From Herbiconiux aconitum (lineage in GTDB: Bacteria > Actinomycetota > Actinomycetes > Actinomycetales > Microbacteriaceae): DNA of 64,000 nt. Position 1 is the first letter of the stretch, and each line of letters begins with the position of its first letter. Position numbers and translations under genes: made by a program. Shown here one piece after another: positions 43,581 through 50,464 of the stretch. The stretch is taken from the NCBI RefSeq assembly GCF_024979235.1, contig NZ_JANLCM010000001.1, positions 1 to 64,000 on the forward strand, in the 5' to 3' direction. Under the pieces are notes generated by a model that was given only the letters and a program-made list of their open reading frames with translations, made no database searches and was not told the DNA's origin.

Positions 43581-44212
43581 TCCGTGTCTTCCTGGTCGAC
43601 GACCACGAGATCGTCCGCCGAGGCATCGGCGACCTCCTGGACGCGGAACAGGATGTCGAGATCGTCGGAGAAGCGGGGACGGTCGGGCAGGCGACTGGGC
43701 GGATCGCGGCGACCCTCCCCGATGTGGCGCTGCTCGACGTGCGACTTCCCGACGGCAGCGGCATCGACCTGTGCCGCGACATCCGGTCACGGCACCCGGA
43801 TGTGCACTGCCTCATCCTCACCGGCTACGACGACGACGAGGCGCTGTTTTCGGCCGTGGTTGCGGGCGCGTCCGGCTACGTGCTGAAGGATGTGCGCGGA
43901 ACCGGCCTGATCGACGCCGTACGCGCTGTCGCCGCGGGCCGGTCGCTGATGGATCCCGCTCTCACTCGCCGAGCTTCGCAGCGCATGAAGTCGGTCGACG
44001 AAGGCGACCCCCGCTTCGATTCGCTCAGCCTCCGAGAGCGGCAGATCCTCGCGCTGATCGGTGAAGGCCTGACGAATCGCCAGATCGGCGACCGGCTGTC
44101 ATTGGCCGAGAAGACCGTGAAGAACTACGTCTCGAGCCTGCTCAGCAAGCTCGGCCTGGAGCGCCGGACGCAGGCGGCTGTGTTCCAATCCGAGCGCCGT
44201 CGAAGGCCATGA
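43577..44212 (+). CDS. devR: DevR/DosR-like response regulator (NarL family)
   Basis: 211 residues. Receiver: VDDHEIVRRG and phospho-acceptor Asp54 in LLDVRLPDGSG; C-terminal LuxR/NarL HTH: LSLRERQILALIGEGLTNRQ and LAEKTVKNYVSSLLSKLGLE then RRTQAAVF, nearly the DevR recognition helix (Lys and Asn of KTVKNYV). It is translated from an ATG overlapping the kinase stop. Expected to bind the GGGAC...GNCCC boxes in this cluster and activate them when phosphorylated; the pairing is inferred from proximity and similarity. Confidence 0.93.
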   Translation: MIRVFLVDDHEIVRRGIGDLLDAEQDVEIVGEAGTVGQATGRIAATLPDVALLDVRLPDGSGIDLCRDIRSRHPDVHCLILTGYDDDEALFSAVVAGASGYVLKDVRGTGLIDAVRAVAAGRSLMDPALTRRASQRMKSVDEGDPRFDSLSLRERQILALIGEGLTNRQIGDRLSLAEKTVKNYVSSLLSKLGLERRTQAAVFQSERRRRP

Positions 44213-44238
44213 TCTCGTCGAGGCCTCTGCCGCACGCA

Positions 44239-44282
44239 GGGCCGAAGGTCGCGCGCGTCTTCGTGCACGGGACCTAGGGCCC
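44239..44282. promoter_or_regulatory. Two DevR/DosR-like boxes upstream of the flavodoxin gene
   Basis: GGGCCGAAGGTCGC (44239-44252) and, 16 bases on, the inverse-oriented GGGACCTAGGGCCC (44269-44282), 59 bases before the flavodoxin ATG. Each deviates slightly from the 34501 consensus. Confidence 0.68.
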
Positions 44283-44341
44283 TATTCCTTCGCGCGTGCC
44301 CCCGTGAGGATGGCGGTGAACCACGAAGAACGGAGTCGACG

Positions 44342-44905
44342 ATGAGGGCACTGGTGATCTACGAATCGATGTTCGGCAACACGAAGGCGATCGCCGAAGC
44401 GATCCGCGACGGCCTGGCGACGCGTGCTGCGGCGACGGTGATCAATGTCAATCAGCTCGGGATGGACGACGGCCGCGAGGCCGACGTGATGGTCGTCGGG
44501 GGCCCGACGCATGTGCACGGGATGACGCGGGCCACCACACGGGAAGAAGCCGCGAAATGGGCCGATGACGCGAGCAAGCATCTGACGCTCGAGCCAGAGG
44601 CACCGGGGCGCGGCATCCGAGACTGGTCCGACGATCCGCTGACGATCGTGTCGCCCCTGTTCGCCGCTTTCGCCACTCGCGCCGACATGCCCGTGCTGCT
44701 GAGCGGCAACGCCGCGGCGCAGATCGACCGGGCACTGCGTCATCGCGGCAGTCGTCGGGTCGCCGACGCGGAGAACTTCCTCGTCACGAAGGACAACCGG
44801 CTGGAGGACGACGAACTCATCCGCGCGCGTGCCTGGGGGGAAGCCCTCGGCGCGCAGGCATCCGAACTTCTGGCGCACGCCGATCGCGGCGCCGACGAGG
44901 GCTGA
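44342..44905 (+). CDS. Flavodoxin domain protein
   Basis: 187 residues. MRALVIYESMFGNTKAIAEA is the flavodoxin phosphate-binding loop (S/T-x-F-G-N-T), and MVVGGPTHVHGM is the second FMN loop. It is close to the N-terminal half of the flavodoxin-USP fusion at 37615. The C-terminal 60 residues are helical. Likely an FMN electron carrier used under low oxygen; partner unknown. Two boxes lie upstream and a PPOX-like gene follows after 20 bases, so an operon is likely. Confidence 0.88.
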   Translation: MRALVIYESMFGNTKAIAEAIRDGLATRAAATVINVNQLGMDDGREADVMVVGGPTHVHGMTRATTREEAAKWADDASKHLTLEPEAPGRGIRDWSDDPLTIVSPLFAAFATRADMPVLLSGNAAAQIDRALRHRGSRRVADAENFLVTKDNRLEDDELIRARAWGEALGAQASELLAHADRGADEG

Positions 44906-44925
44906 ACGAGGCGGAGGAGACGATC

Positions 44926-45348
44926 ATGTGGCAAGGCGAAGGCGACGTGCACGAATTGGACTCCGAGGAGTGCTGGGAGCTACTGCGATCGCAGGAGCTC
45001 GGGCGACTCGCGATGGGCGTCGGCGGCGAGATCGATATCTTTCCGGTCAACTACCTGGCCGAGCGGGACTCGATTCTTCTCCGCACGGCACCCGGCACGA
45101 AGCTGCTCGAGCTCGTCATCGCACCGAACGCGGCTTTCGAGATCGATGGCTACAGCGACGAAGAGGCCTGGAGCGTCGTGCTCAAAGGCACCGCATACCG
45201 GCTCGAGCGTCAGAGCGAGATCGACGAGGCCGATCGTCTGCCGTTGACCCCGTGGATCCCCACCCTCAAATACGAGTACGTGCGGATCGCCGCGAACTCG
45301 GTCTCCGGGCGACGATTCCGCCGCGGCCCCGAACCGGACCGGTACTGA
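44926..45348 (+). CDS. PPOX-fold flavin-binding protein
   Basis: 140 residues, split-barrel fold of the pyridoxamine-phosphate-oxidase-like type: ELDSEECWELLRSQELGRLA, IFPVNYLAERDSILLRTAPG, and WSVVLKGTAYRLE. It is a paralogue of the gene at 33939-34412, sharing CWELL, P(I/V)NYL and LRTAPGT-type blocks. Cofactor (FMN or F420) is not decided. GGAGGAG-like sequence precedes the ATG. Last gene of the cluster; 17 bases after it comes the partial tRNA-Lys copy. Confidence 0.85.
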   Translation: MWQGEGDVHELDSEECWELLRSQELGRLAMGVGGEIDIFPVNYLAERDSILLRTAPGTKLLELVIAPNAAFEIDGYSDEEAWSVVLKGTAYRLERQSEIDEADRLPLTPWIPTLKYEYVRIAANSVSGRRFRRGPEPDRY

Positions 45349-45364
45349 AGCCCTTCCGGTGTGA

Positions 45365-45390
45365 GTGCACCCCTAGGGACTTGAACCCGA
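45365..45390 (+). repeat. Partial copy of the tRNA-Lys 3' end (att-like)
   Basis: GTGCACCCC-T-AGGGACTTGAACCC-GA matches the tRNA-Lys gene end (46944-46970) in the same orientation, with one substitution and one missing base. AGGGACTTGAACCC is exact in both. It covers the acceptor 3' strand and T-arm, the usual integration target, and the similarity stops at the T-arm edge. The copies are 1.58 kb apart. Confidence 0.75.
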
Positions 45391-45401
45391 GCAGGCTGGT
45401 G

Positions 45402-45872
45402 TCATCCGACGGGCATGCCGAGCCGGTCGCGCTCGAGTCGGGCACGGAGCGTGTGGAGGAGCGCGGTGACTGTCTCCACCTGGTCGTCGTCGACAGTCTG
45501 GGCGACGAGTTCGGCAAGTCGCCGACGGAACGTCACGTCGGCTGCCGCGAGGAGCGCGGCGCCTGCGTCAGTGAGAAACACGAGCATCGATCGCCCGTCT
45601 GCGGGGTTCGGTCGACGATCGACCAAGCCGCGTGCGGCGAGTCGGTCGACGCCCTTGCTGATCGCCCCGACACCGGCGGCGAAATTGGTGGCGACGTCGG
45701 CAATCCGCGACTCGGGGTGGTCGCTGAAGTAGCGGAGGATTTCGTACTGCGCGGCCACGATGCCGTGCTCGCGTCGCAGGGTCTCACCGACCGCGTTGTA
45801 CAGACGCGTCTCGACCCGAACCAGATCGTCGAAGCACTGCACGAGGTCGTCGCTTGCCGATTTGCTTGCCAC
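45402..45872 (-). CDS. MarR-family regulator of the adjacent esterase
   Basis: 156 residues from GTG at 45872, a start directly abutting the operator. Winged helix: RREHGIVAAQYEILRYFSDH, recognition region NFAAGVGAISKGVDRLAARG, wing RRPNPADGRSMLVFLTDAG, all typical MarR. It probably represses itself and the divergent hydrolase through the palindrome at 45873-45897. A longer frame starting TTG at 45908 would run across the operator and is not favoured. Confidence 0.9.
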   Translation of the reverse strand: MASKSASDDLVQCFDDLVRVETRLYNAVGETLRREHGIVAAQYEILRYFSDHPESRIADVATNFAAGVGAISKGVDRLAARGLVDRRPNPADGRSMLVFLTDAGAALLAAADVTFRRRLAELVAQTVDDDQVETVTALLHTLRARLERDRLGMPVG

Positions 45873-45897
45873 GGCATACAGTCTAGCGTTGTATGCC
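45873..45897. promoter_or_regulatory. MarR operator palindrome
   Basis: GGCATACA and TGTATGCC are perfect 8-bp arms around 9 bases (GTCTAGCGT). The site touches the MarR start codon and lies 35 bases before the divergent esterase start, an ideal place to control both. Confidence 0.8.
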
Positions 45898-45931
45898 GCG
45901 GCAACCAAATAGCGCGGCGAGGAGGAGCACC

Positions 45932-46834
45932 ATGAGCAGGGAACAACGACAGGCGCTGAACGCGACGCTCCGTGCGGCGCCGCAGGAGGATGCGCCGGTG
46001 CCGGTCGATCAAATGCGCCAGGGGTTCGCGCACTTCATGAGTCGGTTCCCCGTGCCTGAGGGCGTCAGGCGAACGCCGACCACTCTCGGCGGTCGAGGCG
46101 CCGTGCGCGTCGAGCCACGCGTCGGCGAGCGCCCCGGCCTCATCCTGTACCTGCACGGTGGATCGTTCGCGCTCGGGTCCCCCGAGACCGCAATGGCGCT
46201 GACCGCGCACCTCGTGCTGCGTACGGGCGTGCCTGCGGTCTCGGTCGACTACCGACTCGCTCCGGAACACCCGTTCCCCGCGGCCATCAACGACTGCCTC
46301 TCCGCCTACCGCGACCTGCTCGATCACGACGTCGACCCGGCAGGCATCGTGTTCGCGGGCGACTCCGCAGGAGGCGGCCTCGCGGTCACAACGACGATTG
46401 CCGCCCGCGACGCCGGGCTGCCCATGCCCGCAGGGATCGTCGCCTTCTCTCCCGGACTGGACCAGACGCGCACCGGTGCGTCGATGACGTCGAAGGAGGG
46501 CGTTGACCCGCTCTTCACCCGCGCCGGGATGGAGCGGATGAGCGCGCTGTACCGTGATGGCCAGAACCCGGAGCAGCCGCTGCTCGCCCCGGCGGTGTAC
46601 GCCGACCTCACGGGGTTCCCGCCGATGCTCCTGCAGGTCGGGACGAATGAGCTCCTGCTCGATGACGCCGTCCGCCTCGCCGACCGGGCTCGCGCCGCCG
46701 AGACCGACGTGATCCTCGACGTCGTCGCCGGCGTGCCCCACGTGTTCCCCGCGTTCGTCGGACTCATCGACGAAGCCGACGAAGCAATCGACCGAGCAGC
46801 CCTGTTCATCAAACAGCGCCTCCGCATCGCGTAA
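45932..46834 (+). CDS. Alpha/beta hydrolase, HSL-family esterase/lipase
   Basis: 300 residues. Oxyanion motif HGGSF (His75) after LILYLH, nucleophile Ser145 in GDSAGGGLA, acid Asp in the VGTNELLLDDA region, and His in VPHVFPAF: the hormone-sensitive-lipase family pattern, with HGGS instead of HGGG. It likely cleaves small acyl esters. ATG at 45932 with GGAGGAG upstream is preferred over an ATG at 45893 inside the operator. Convergent toward the tRNA-Lys gene. The MarR/esterase pair lies between the two tRNA-Lys copies. Confidence 0.9.
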   Translation: MSREQRQALNATLRAAPQEDAPVPVDQMRQGFAHFMSRFPVPEGVRRTPTTLGGRGAVRVEPRVGERPGLILYLHGGSFALGSPETAMALTAHLVLRTGVPAVSVDYRLAPEHPFPAAINDCLSAYRDLLDHDVDPAGIVFAGDSAGGGLAVTTTIAARDAGLPMPAGIVAFSPGLDQTRTGASMTSKEGVDPLFTRAGMERMSALYRDGQNPEQPLLAPAVYADLTGFPPMLLQVGTNELLLDDAVRLADRARAAETDVILDVVAGVPHVFPAFVGLIDEADEAIDRAALFIKQRLRIA

Positions 46835-46893
46835 GCCGTCGGCCTTCGACGTTCGATCAAGTGTGGGCAGGCGCTCTGACTCCTGAATGAAGA

Positions 46894-46934
46894 AAGGCCT
46901 CCGAACCCAGCAGTTACGCGGGGCCGAAGGCCTT
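46894..46934. terminator. Inverted repeat between esterase and tRNA-Lys
   Basis: AAGGCCTCCG and CGAAGGCCTT pair with one mismatch (the AAGGCCT core is exact) around about 21 bases. It could terminate both the tRNA (minus strand) and the esterase (plus strand). The loop is large, so the hairpin is only moderately convincing. Confidence 0.5.
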
Positions 46935-46944
46935 CCAGAGAGGG

Positions 46945-47017
46945 TGCACCCCCAGGGACTTGAACCCTGAACCCACTGATTAAGAGTCAGTTGCTCTGCC
47001 GATTGAGCTAGAGGTGC
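46945..47017 (-). tRNA. tRNA-Lys (anticodon CTT)
   Basis: On the minus strand GCACCTC starts the acceptor stem, pairing with the 3' GGGGTGC. D-arm GCTC...GAGC, anticodon stem ACTGA/TCAGT with loop CTCTTAA (anticodon CTT), T-arm with GTTCAAGTC. 73 bases; CCA is not encoded. Its 3' half is partly copied at 45365. Confidence 0.95.
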
Positions 47018-47124
47018 GCGGCTCTTGGCGAGCCAGTCGTCAACATTAGCATGCTCTTCGGGGCTTGCGCGAACCGCGCTCCCGACCCGCTTCCGCCACG
47101 GCCGGGATGCGAAATAATGGAGCC

Positions 47125-47607
47125 ATGACAGACGTGAGCGGCCGCATCGAAGCCGGCCAGACGGCCCCGGATTTCACCCTACTCGACGAAGACGGCGCAT
47201 CCCGTTCGCTCTCCGATTACCGCGGTCGACGCGTCATCCTCTACTTCTACCCCGAGGCCGGAACTCCGGGCTGCACCACGGAGGCCTGCGACTTCCGCGA
47301 CAACCTGAACTCGCTGAAGAGCGCCGGCTACACCGTGCTCGGTGTGTCGCGCGATCTCCCGTCCAAGCTCCGCGGGTGGGTCGACGAACAGGGCATCAAC
47401 TTCACGCTGCTCTCCGACCCGGATGTCGCCGTGCACAACCTCTACGGCGCCTGGGGCGAGAAGTCGCTCTACGGCAAGACCGTCACCGGCGTGCTGCGCT
47501 CCACCTTCGTCATCGACGAAGAGGGCGTCGTGACCCTCGCGCTCTACAACGTGAAGGCCACCGGCCACGTCGCGTCGTTGCGCAAGAAACTCAAGATCGA
47601 CGCCTGA
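47125..47607 (+). CDS. bcp: Thiol peroxidase, BCP/peroxiredoxin Q type
   Basis: 160 residues. Peroxidatic Cys50 and resolving Cys55 in PEAGTPGCTTEACDFRD, spaced five apart as in BCP. YFYP, GVSRDLPSKLRGWVDEQGIN and LLSDPDVAVHNLYGAWGEKS follow the fold. It reduces H2O2 and organic hydroperoxides using a thioredoxin-like donor. ATG at 47125 is chosen because homology begins there. Convergent with the membrane-protein gene. Confidence 0.93.
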   Translation: MTDVSGRIEAGQTAPDFTLLDEDGASRSLSDYRGRRVILYFYPEAGTPGCTTEACDFRDNLNSLKSAGYTVLGVSRDLPSKLRGWVDEQGINFTLLSDPDVAVHNLYGAWGEKSLYGKTVTGVLRSTFVIDEEGVVTLALYNVKATGHVASLRKKLKIDA

Positions 47608-47639
47608 TCTCCCCCGACATCCGGATGCGCGACGCCGGT

Positions 47640-48089
47640 TCAGACGTCGCGACGCGTGGCCGCGACCACCGGTGGGGTGAACAGCAGGATGATGGCGAGC
47701 ACTGCCGGCAGGAGCAGGTACCAGCCGATCGTCGGCGTCGCCACCATGCCCTGGAAGCAGCCGATCGCGATGACGACCTGCAGCAGCTGCCAGGTGAGCG
47801 TGGCGGCCCGCGTCCAGGAACGGGCGCGCAGGATGTGCACCGCGACGAACCCCAGGAACACCGCGGCGATGGCGGCCAACACCAGGATGGCGACGGCCGT
47901 CTCGTAGGAGGTCGGCCGAACGGTCATCAGCTCCACCACGAGCCACAGCACCACACCGGCCATGACCAGCGCCTCCGCCCCGACGATGACCGCCAGCAGC
48001 ACGAGCAGGGCGGGCCGCTTGGGCAGCTCCGGCCGGCCGGAGGATGCGGGTTCACCGCGAGTTGGTCTGTCGTTCGTATCGTCACTCAC
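47640..48089 (-). CDS. Four-helix membrane protein, unknown
   Basis: 149 residues. A 27-residue charged N-terminus, then helices LLVLLAVIVGAEALVMAGVV, AVAILVLAAIAAVFLGFVAV, TWQLLQVVIAIGCFQGMVAT and WYLLLPAVLAIILLFTPPVV. No family name recognised. It is divergent from whiB1 with a long intergenic region. Similar unnamed four-helix proteins are common in actinobacteria. Confidence 0.75.
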   Translation of the reverse strand: MSDDTNDRPTRGEPASSGRPELPKRPALLVLLAVIVGAEALVMAGVVLWLVVELMTVRPTSYETAVAILVLAAIAAVFLGFVAVHILRARSWTRAATLTWQLLQVVIAIGCFQGMVATPTIGWYLLLPAVLAIILLFTPPVVAATRRDV

Positions 48090-48128
48090 GGCCGTACTCC
48101 ATCAGAAAACCCTTGATTTGCAAATACC

Positions 48129-48175
48129 AGTATGCGACCATACTTGAGGTCAATGTTGCTCACAGTGACGTGAGC
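48129..48175. promoter_or_regulatory. Two inverted repeats in the whiB1 upstream region
   Basis: AGTATG-CGAC-CATACT (48129-48144) and GCTCAC-AGTGAC-GTGAGC (48158-48175) are perfect 6-bp inverted repeats. The gap of 191 bases before whiB1 is AT-richer than the surroundings and may hold promoters for both divergent genes. Confidence 0.5.
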
Positions 48176-48280
48176 GGGTGCATCCTCCTCTTGGGTGCAA
48201 CGTCCACAGTGCCATTGACCTTCACCCGAAAGTCTTCGGTCTCTCGACCGAAGCACCCTGCATCCAAAGGAGCTCCCGCT

Positions 48281-48529
48281 ATGGATTGGCGCGACAAAGC
48301 CGCCTGCCTGACCGCTGACCCGGAACTTTTCTTCCCCGTAGGAAACACCGGCCCCGCAGTGGATCAGATCGACAAGGCGAAATCGGTCTGCGCTCGATGC
48401 TCCGTCACCGAGCTCTGTCTCCAGTACGCACTGGAGACCGGTCAGGACTCCGGAGTCTGGGGTGGTCTGAGCGAAGACGAGCGTCGCGCGCTGAAGCGCC
48501 GTGCCGCTCGAGCTCGCCGGGCATCCTGA
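48281..48529 (+). CDS. whiB1: WhiB-family iron-sulphur regulator, WhiB1-like
   Basis: 82 residues. Four cluster cysteines Cys9, Cys37, Cys40 and Cys46 (C-x27-C-x2-C-x5-C), the GVWGGLSEDERRALKRR turn and basic tail, and start MDWRDKAACL, close to mycobacterial WhiB1. It binds a [4Fe-4S] cluster that reacts with NO and contacts the main sigma factor. AAAGGAGCTCCCGCT precedes the ATG. Next to pdtaS, as in Mycobacterium, supporting orthology. Confidence 0.95.
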   Translation: MDWRDKAACLTADPELFFPVGNTGPAVDQIDKAKSVCARCSVTELCLQYALETGQDSGVWGGLSEDERRALKRRAARARRAS

Positions 48530-48560
48530 CCCACTGATCAAGAGTTACTTTCTCGACTGA

Positions 48561-48604
48561 AGCCGTAGGCCCGCCGGTTCCCTAGACCGGTGGCCTCACG
48601 GCTC
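48561..48604. terminator. Bidirectional terminator between whiB1 and pdtaS
   Basis: AGCCGTAGGCCCGCCGGT pairs with ACCGGTGGCCTCACGGCT around TCCCTAG, a long stem with three or four mismatches or bulges, followed by CTTTCG. Placed between convergent genes. Confidence 0.75.
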
Positions 48605-48610
48605 TTTCGT

Positions 48611-50104
48611 TTACGGCTTCTTCAGCCAGCGGAACGGGATCTCGATCGTCACCACGGTTCCTGAACCGACCATCGTGTGCCAGTCGATCGTTCCGCCGAG
48701 CTCGCCTTGGATGAGGGTTCGCACGATCTGCGTGCCGAGCCCTGAACCGACCTTGCCTTCGGGCAGTCCGGTTCCGCTGTCGCGCACTTCGACGGTGAGC
48801 GTCTCCTCCGAGCGCGTGGCCACGATCTCGACCTCGCCCTCCTGACCGGCGAGTCCGTGCTCCACCGCGTTCGTCACCAGCTCGGTGAGCGCGAGCGCGA
48901 GCGGAGTCGCGTATTCGCTCGGCAGCACGCCGAAACTGCCCGACGACTTCGGATGCACCGTCGTGTTGTGCGCCGACGCCACCTCGGCCACGAGCAGCAG
49001 CACCCGGTCGAAGACGGTGTCGAAGTCGACTCGCTGATTGAGGCCCTCGGAGAGGGTGTCGTGCACCACCGCGATCGCGGCGACCCGGCGCATGGCCTGG
49101 GTGAGCGCATCCCGAGCCTCGTCGGAGTGGGTGCGGCGGGCCTGGATGCGCAGCAACGACGCCACGGTCTGCAAGTTGTTCTTCACGCGGTGATGGATCT
49201 CGCGGATGGTGGCGTCTTTCGTGATCAGCTCGCGCTCCTGGTGCCGCAGCTCGGTCACGTCACGGCTCAGCACGATGGCGCCGAAGCGGTGCCCTCGGGT
49301 GCGCAGCGGGATCGCGCGCAGCGAGACCGTGACACCCTTCGCCTCGATGTCGGTGCGCCACGGGGCGCGACCGGTGACGACCAAGGGCAGCGACTCGTCG
49401 ACGATCAGGCGACCGCTGAGGAGCCCGGTGGTGACCTCGGCGAGCGACTGACCCTCGAGCTCTCCTGCGAAGCCCATTCGATTGAACGCCGAGAGTCCGT
49501 TGGGGCTCGCGAAGGTGACGATGCCGTCGACGTCGAGCCGGATCAGGCCGTCGGATGCGCGCGGGGCGCCGCGGCGAGGACCGGTGGGGGCACCGAGATC
49601 GGGGAAGTCGCCGGCCGCGATCATCGAGAACAGGTCGTTGGCGCACTCGTTGAAGGTGAGCTCTTGGCGGCTGGGCGTTCGCGCCTCACTGAGGTTCGTG
49701 TGCCGGGTGATCACGGCGATGGGACGGTCGGTGGTCGTCTGCTCCGAGACGGAGAGTCGTCGGAGCACCGGCACCGCACGAACACGGGTCGGAGTCTCCT
49801 CATACCAGTCCGGGGCCGCCGTATCGACGATTTGGGCACTCTCGAACGCATCCGTCACCTGTTTGCGCCACTCGGGCTTGATGGTCTGGCCCACGAAGTC
49901 GCGGTAGAAGAGCGTCGCCGAACTCGACGGGCGGGAGTGCGCCACCGCCACGAAAGTGTCATCGACCGTCGGCACCCAGAGCACGATGTCAGCGAAGGCC
50001 AGGTCAGCCAACAGCTGACAGTCGCTGACCAGCAGATGCAACCACTCGACATCGGCTTCAGTGGAACGGCCGTGGGCAGTGACGAGATCGCTGAGTGTTG
50101 ACAC
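48611..50104 (-). CDS. pdtaS: Sensor histidine kinase, PdtaS-like
   Basis: 497 residues from GTG at 50104: N-terminal GAF-like region (about 1-165), a PAS domain (about 185-285: GLIRLDVDGIVTFASPNGLS), HisKA_2 with the phospho-acceptor at His304/305 in REIHHRVKNNLQTVASLLRI, and an HATPase ending GSGLGTQIVRTLIQGELGGT. Soluble, without membrane helices. PdtaS signals to the ANTAR-domain regulator PdtaR, which is not in this window. An extended upstream frame is rejected because homology starts at MSTLSDL. Confidence 0.93.
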   Translation of the reverse strand: MSTLSDLVTAHGRSTEADVEWLHLLVSDCQLLADLAFADIVLWVPTVDDTFVAVAHSRPSSSATLFYRDFVGQTIKPEWRKQVTDAFESAQIVDTAAPDWYEETPTRVRAVPVLRRLSVSEQTTTDRPIAVITRHTNLSEARTPSRQELTFNECANDLFSMIAAGDFPDLGAPTGPRRGAPRASDGLIRLDVDGIVTFASPNGLSAFNRMGFAGELEGQSLAEVTTGLLSGRLIVDESLPLVVTGRAPWRTDIEAKGVTVSLRAIPLRTRGHRFGAIVLSRDVTELRHQERELITKDATIREIHHRVKNNLQTVASLLRIQARRTHSDEARDALTQAMRRVAAIAVVHDTLSEGLNQRVDFDTVFDRVLLLVAEVASAHNTTVHPKSSGSFGVLPSEYATPLALALTELVTNAVEHGLAGQEGEVEIVATRSEETLTVEVRDSGTGLPEGKVGSGLGTQIVRTLIQGELGGTIDWHTMVGSGTVVTIEIPFRWLKKP

Positions 50105-50464
50105 GGGTTCTAGCCTACGATGCCCAATCTGAGCGGCCGCTCGTCGGCGCCCCGATGGGAGCAAGCTCCCGTGACCGCGTTTCCCTACGAAGCGATCACG
50201 GGAGCCGTTGGATTCCGGCCGGGAGGCGGCAGGTCGGGGGAACAGGCGTCCCGGCCGGAAGTGTGTGGTTGGTGTGCGACTACAGTCCACCAGTCCGGGG
50301 CACCGGGGCGTTATGAGCAATTGCCACTCAGCAGGGCGTCACGGCCCGCGATTTCCACAGGGCACAAACGCATCTGGACAACCCAACTCGACACTGGTTG
50401 AGTAACAGCCGCTGATGCTTTACCGAGCATTCCTTACTTACCGGCACCCCATGAAGGAGCTTCT
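50105..50464. other. 360-base gap with two strong hairpins; possible structured leader
   Basis: No convincing gene. CTCCCGTGA (50166) pairs with TCACGGGAG (50196-50204), and TTCCGGCCGGGA (50213-50224) pairs perfectly with TCCCGGCCGGAA (50249-50260). Further right lies the 18-bp motif at 50313-50330 (shared with 27723) and an AT-richer stretch before the plus-strand gene (AAGGAG at 50453). The hairpins may belong to a 5' leader of either divergent gene or to a small RNA. I could not match it to SRP RNA, tmRNA, RNase P or a known riboswitch. Confidence 0.45.

Noticed and set aside
45893..45931. ATG at 45893 as start of the esterase
   Set aside because: It lies inside the MarR operator and lacks a ribosome site, while ATG at 45932 has GGAGGAG.
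46921..46934. GGGCCGAAGGCCTT resembling the DevR-like boxes
   Set aside because: It lacks the GTCCC half and is the arm of the inverted repeat between the esterase and tRNA-Lys.
50213..50260. Possible SRP RNA or riboswitch
   Set aside because: No GNAR tetraloop/asymmetric-loop consensus of SRP RNA and no known riboswitch core could be recognised; left as a generic structured region.
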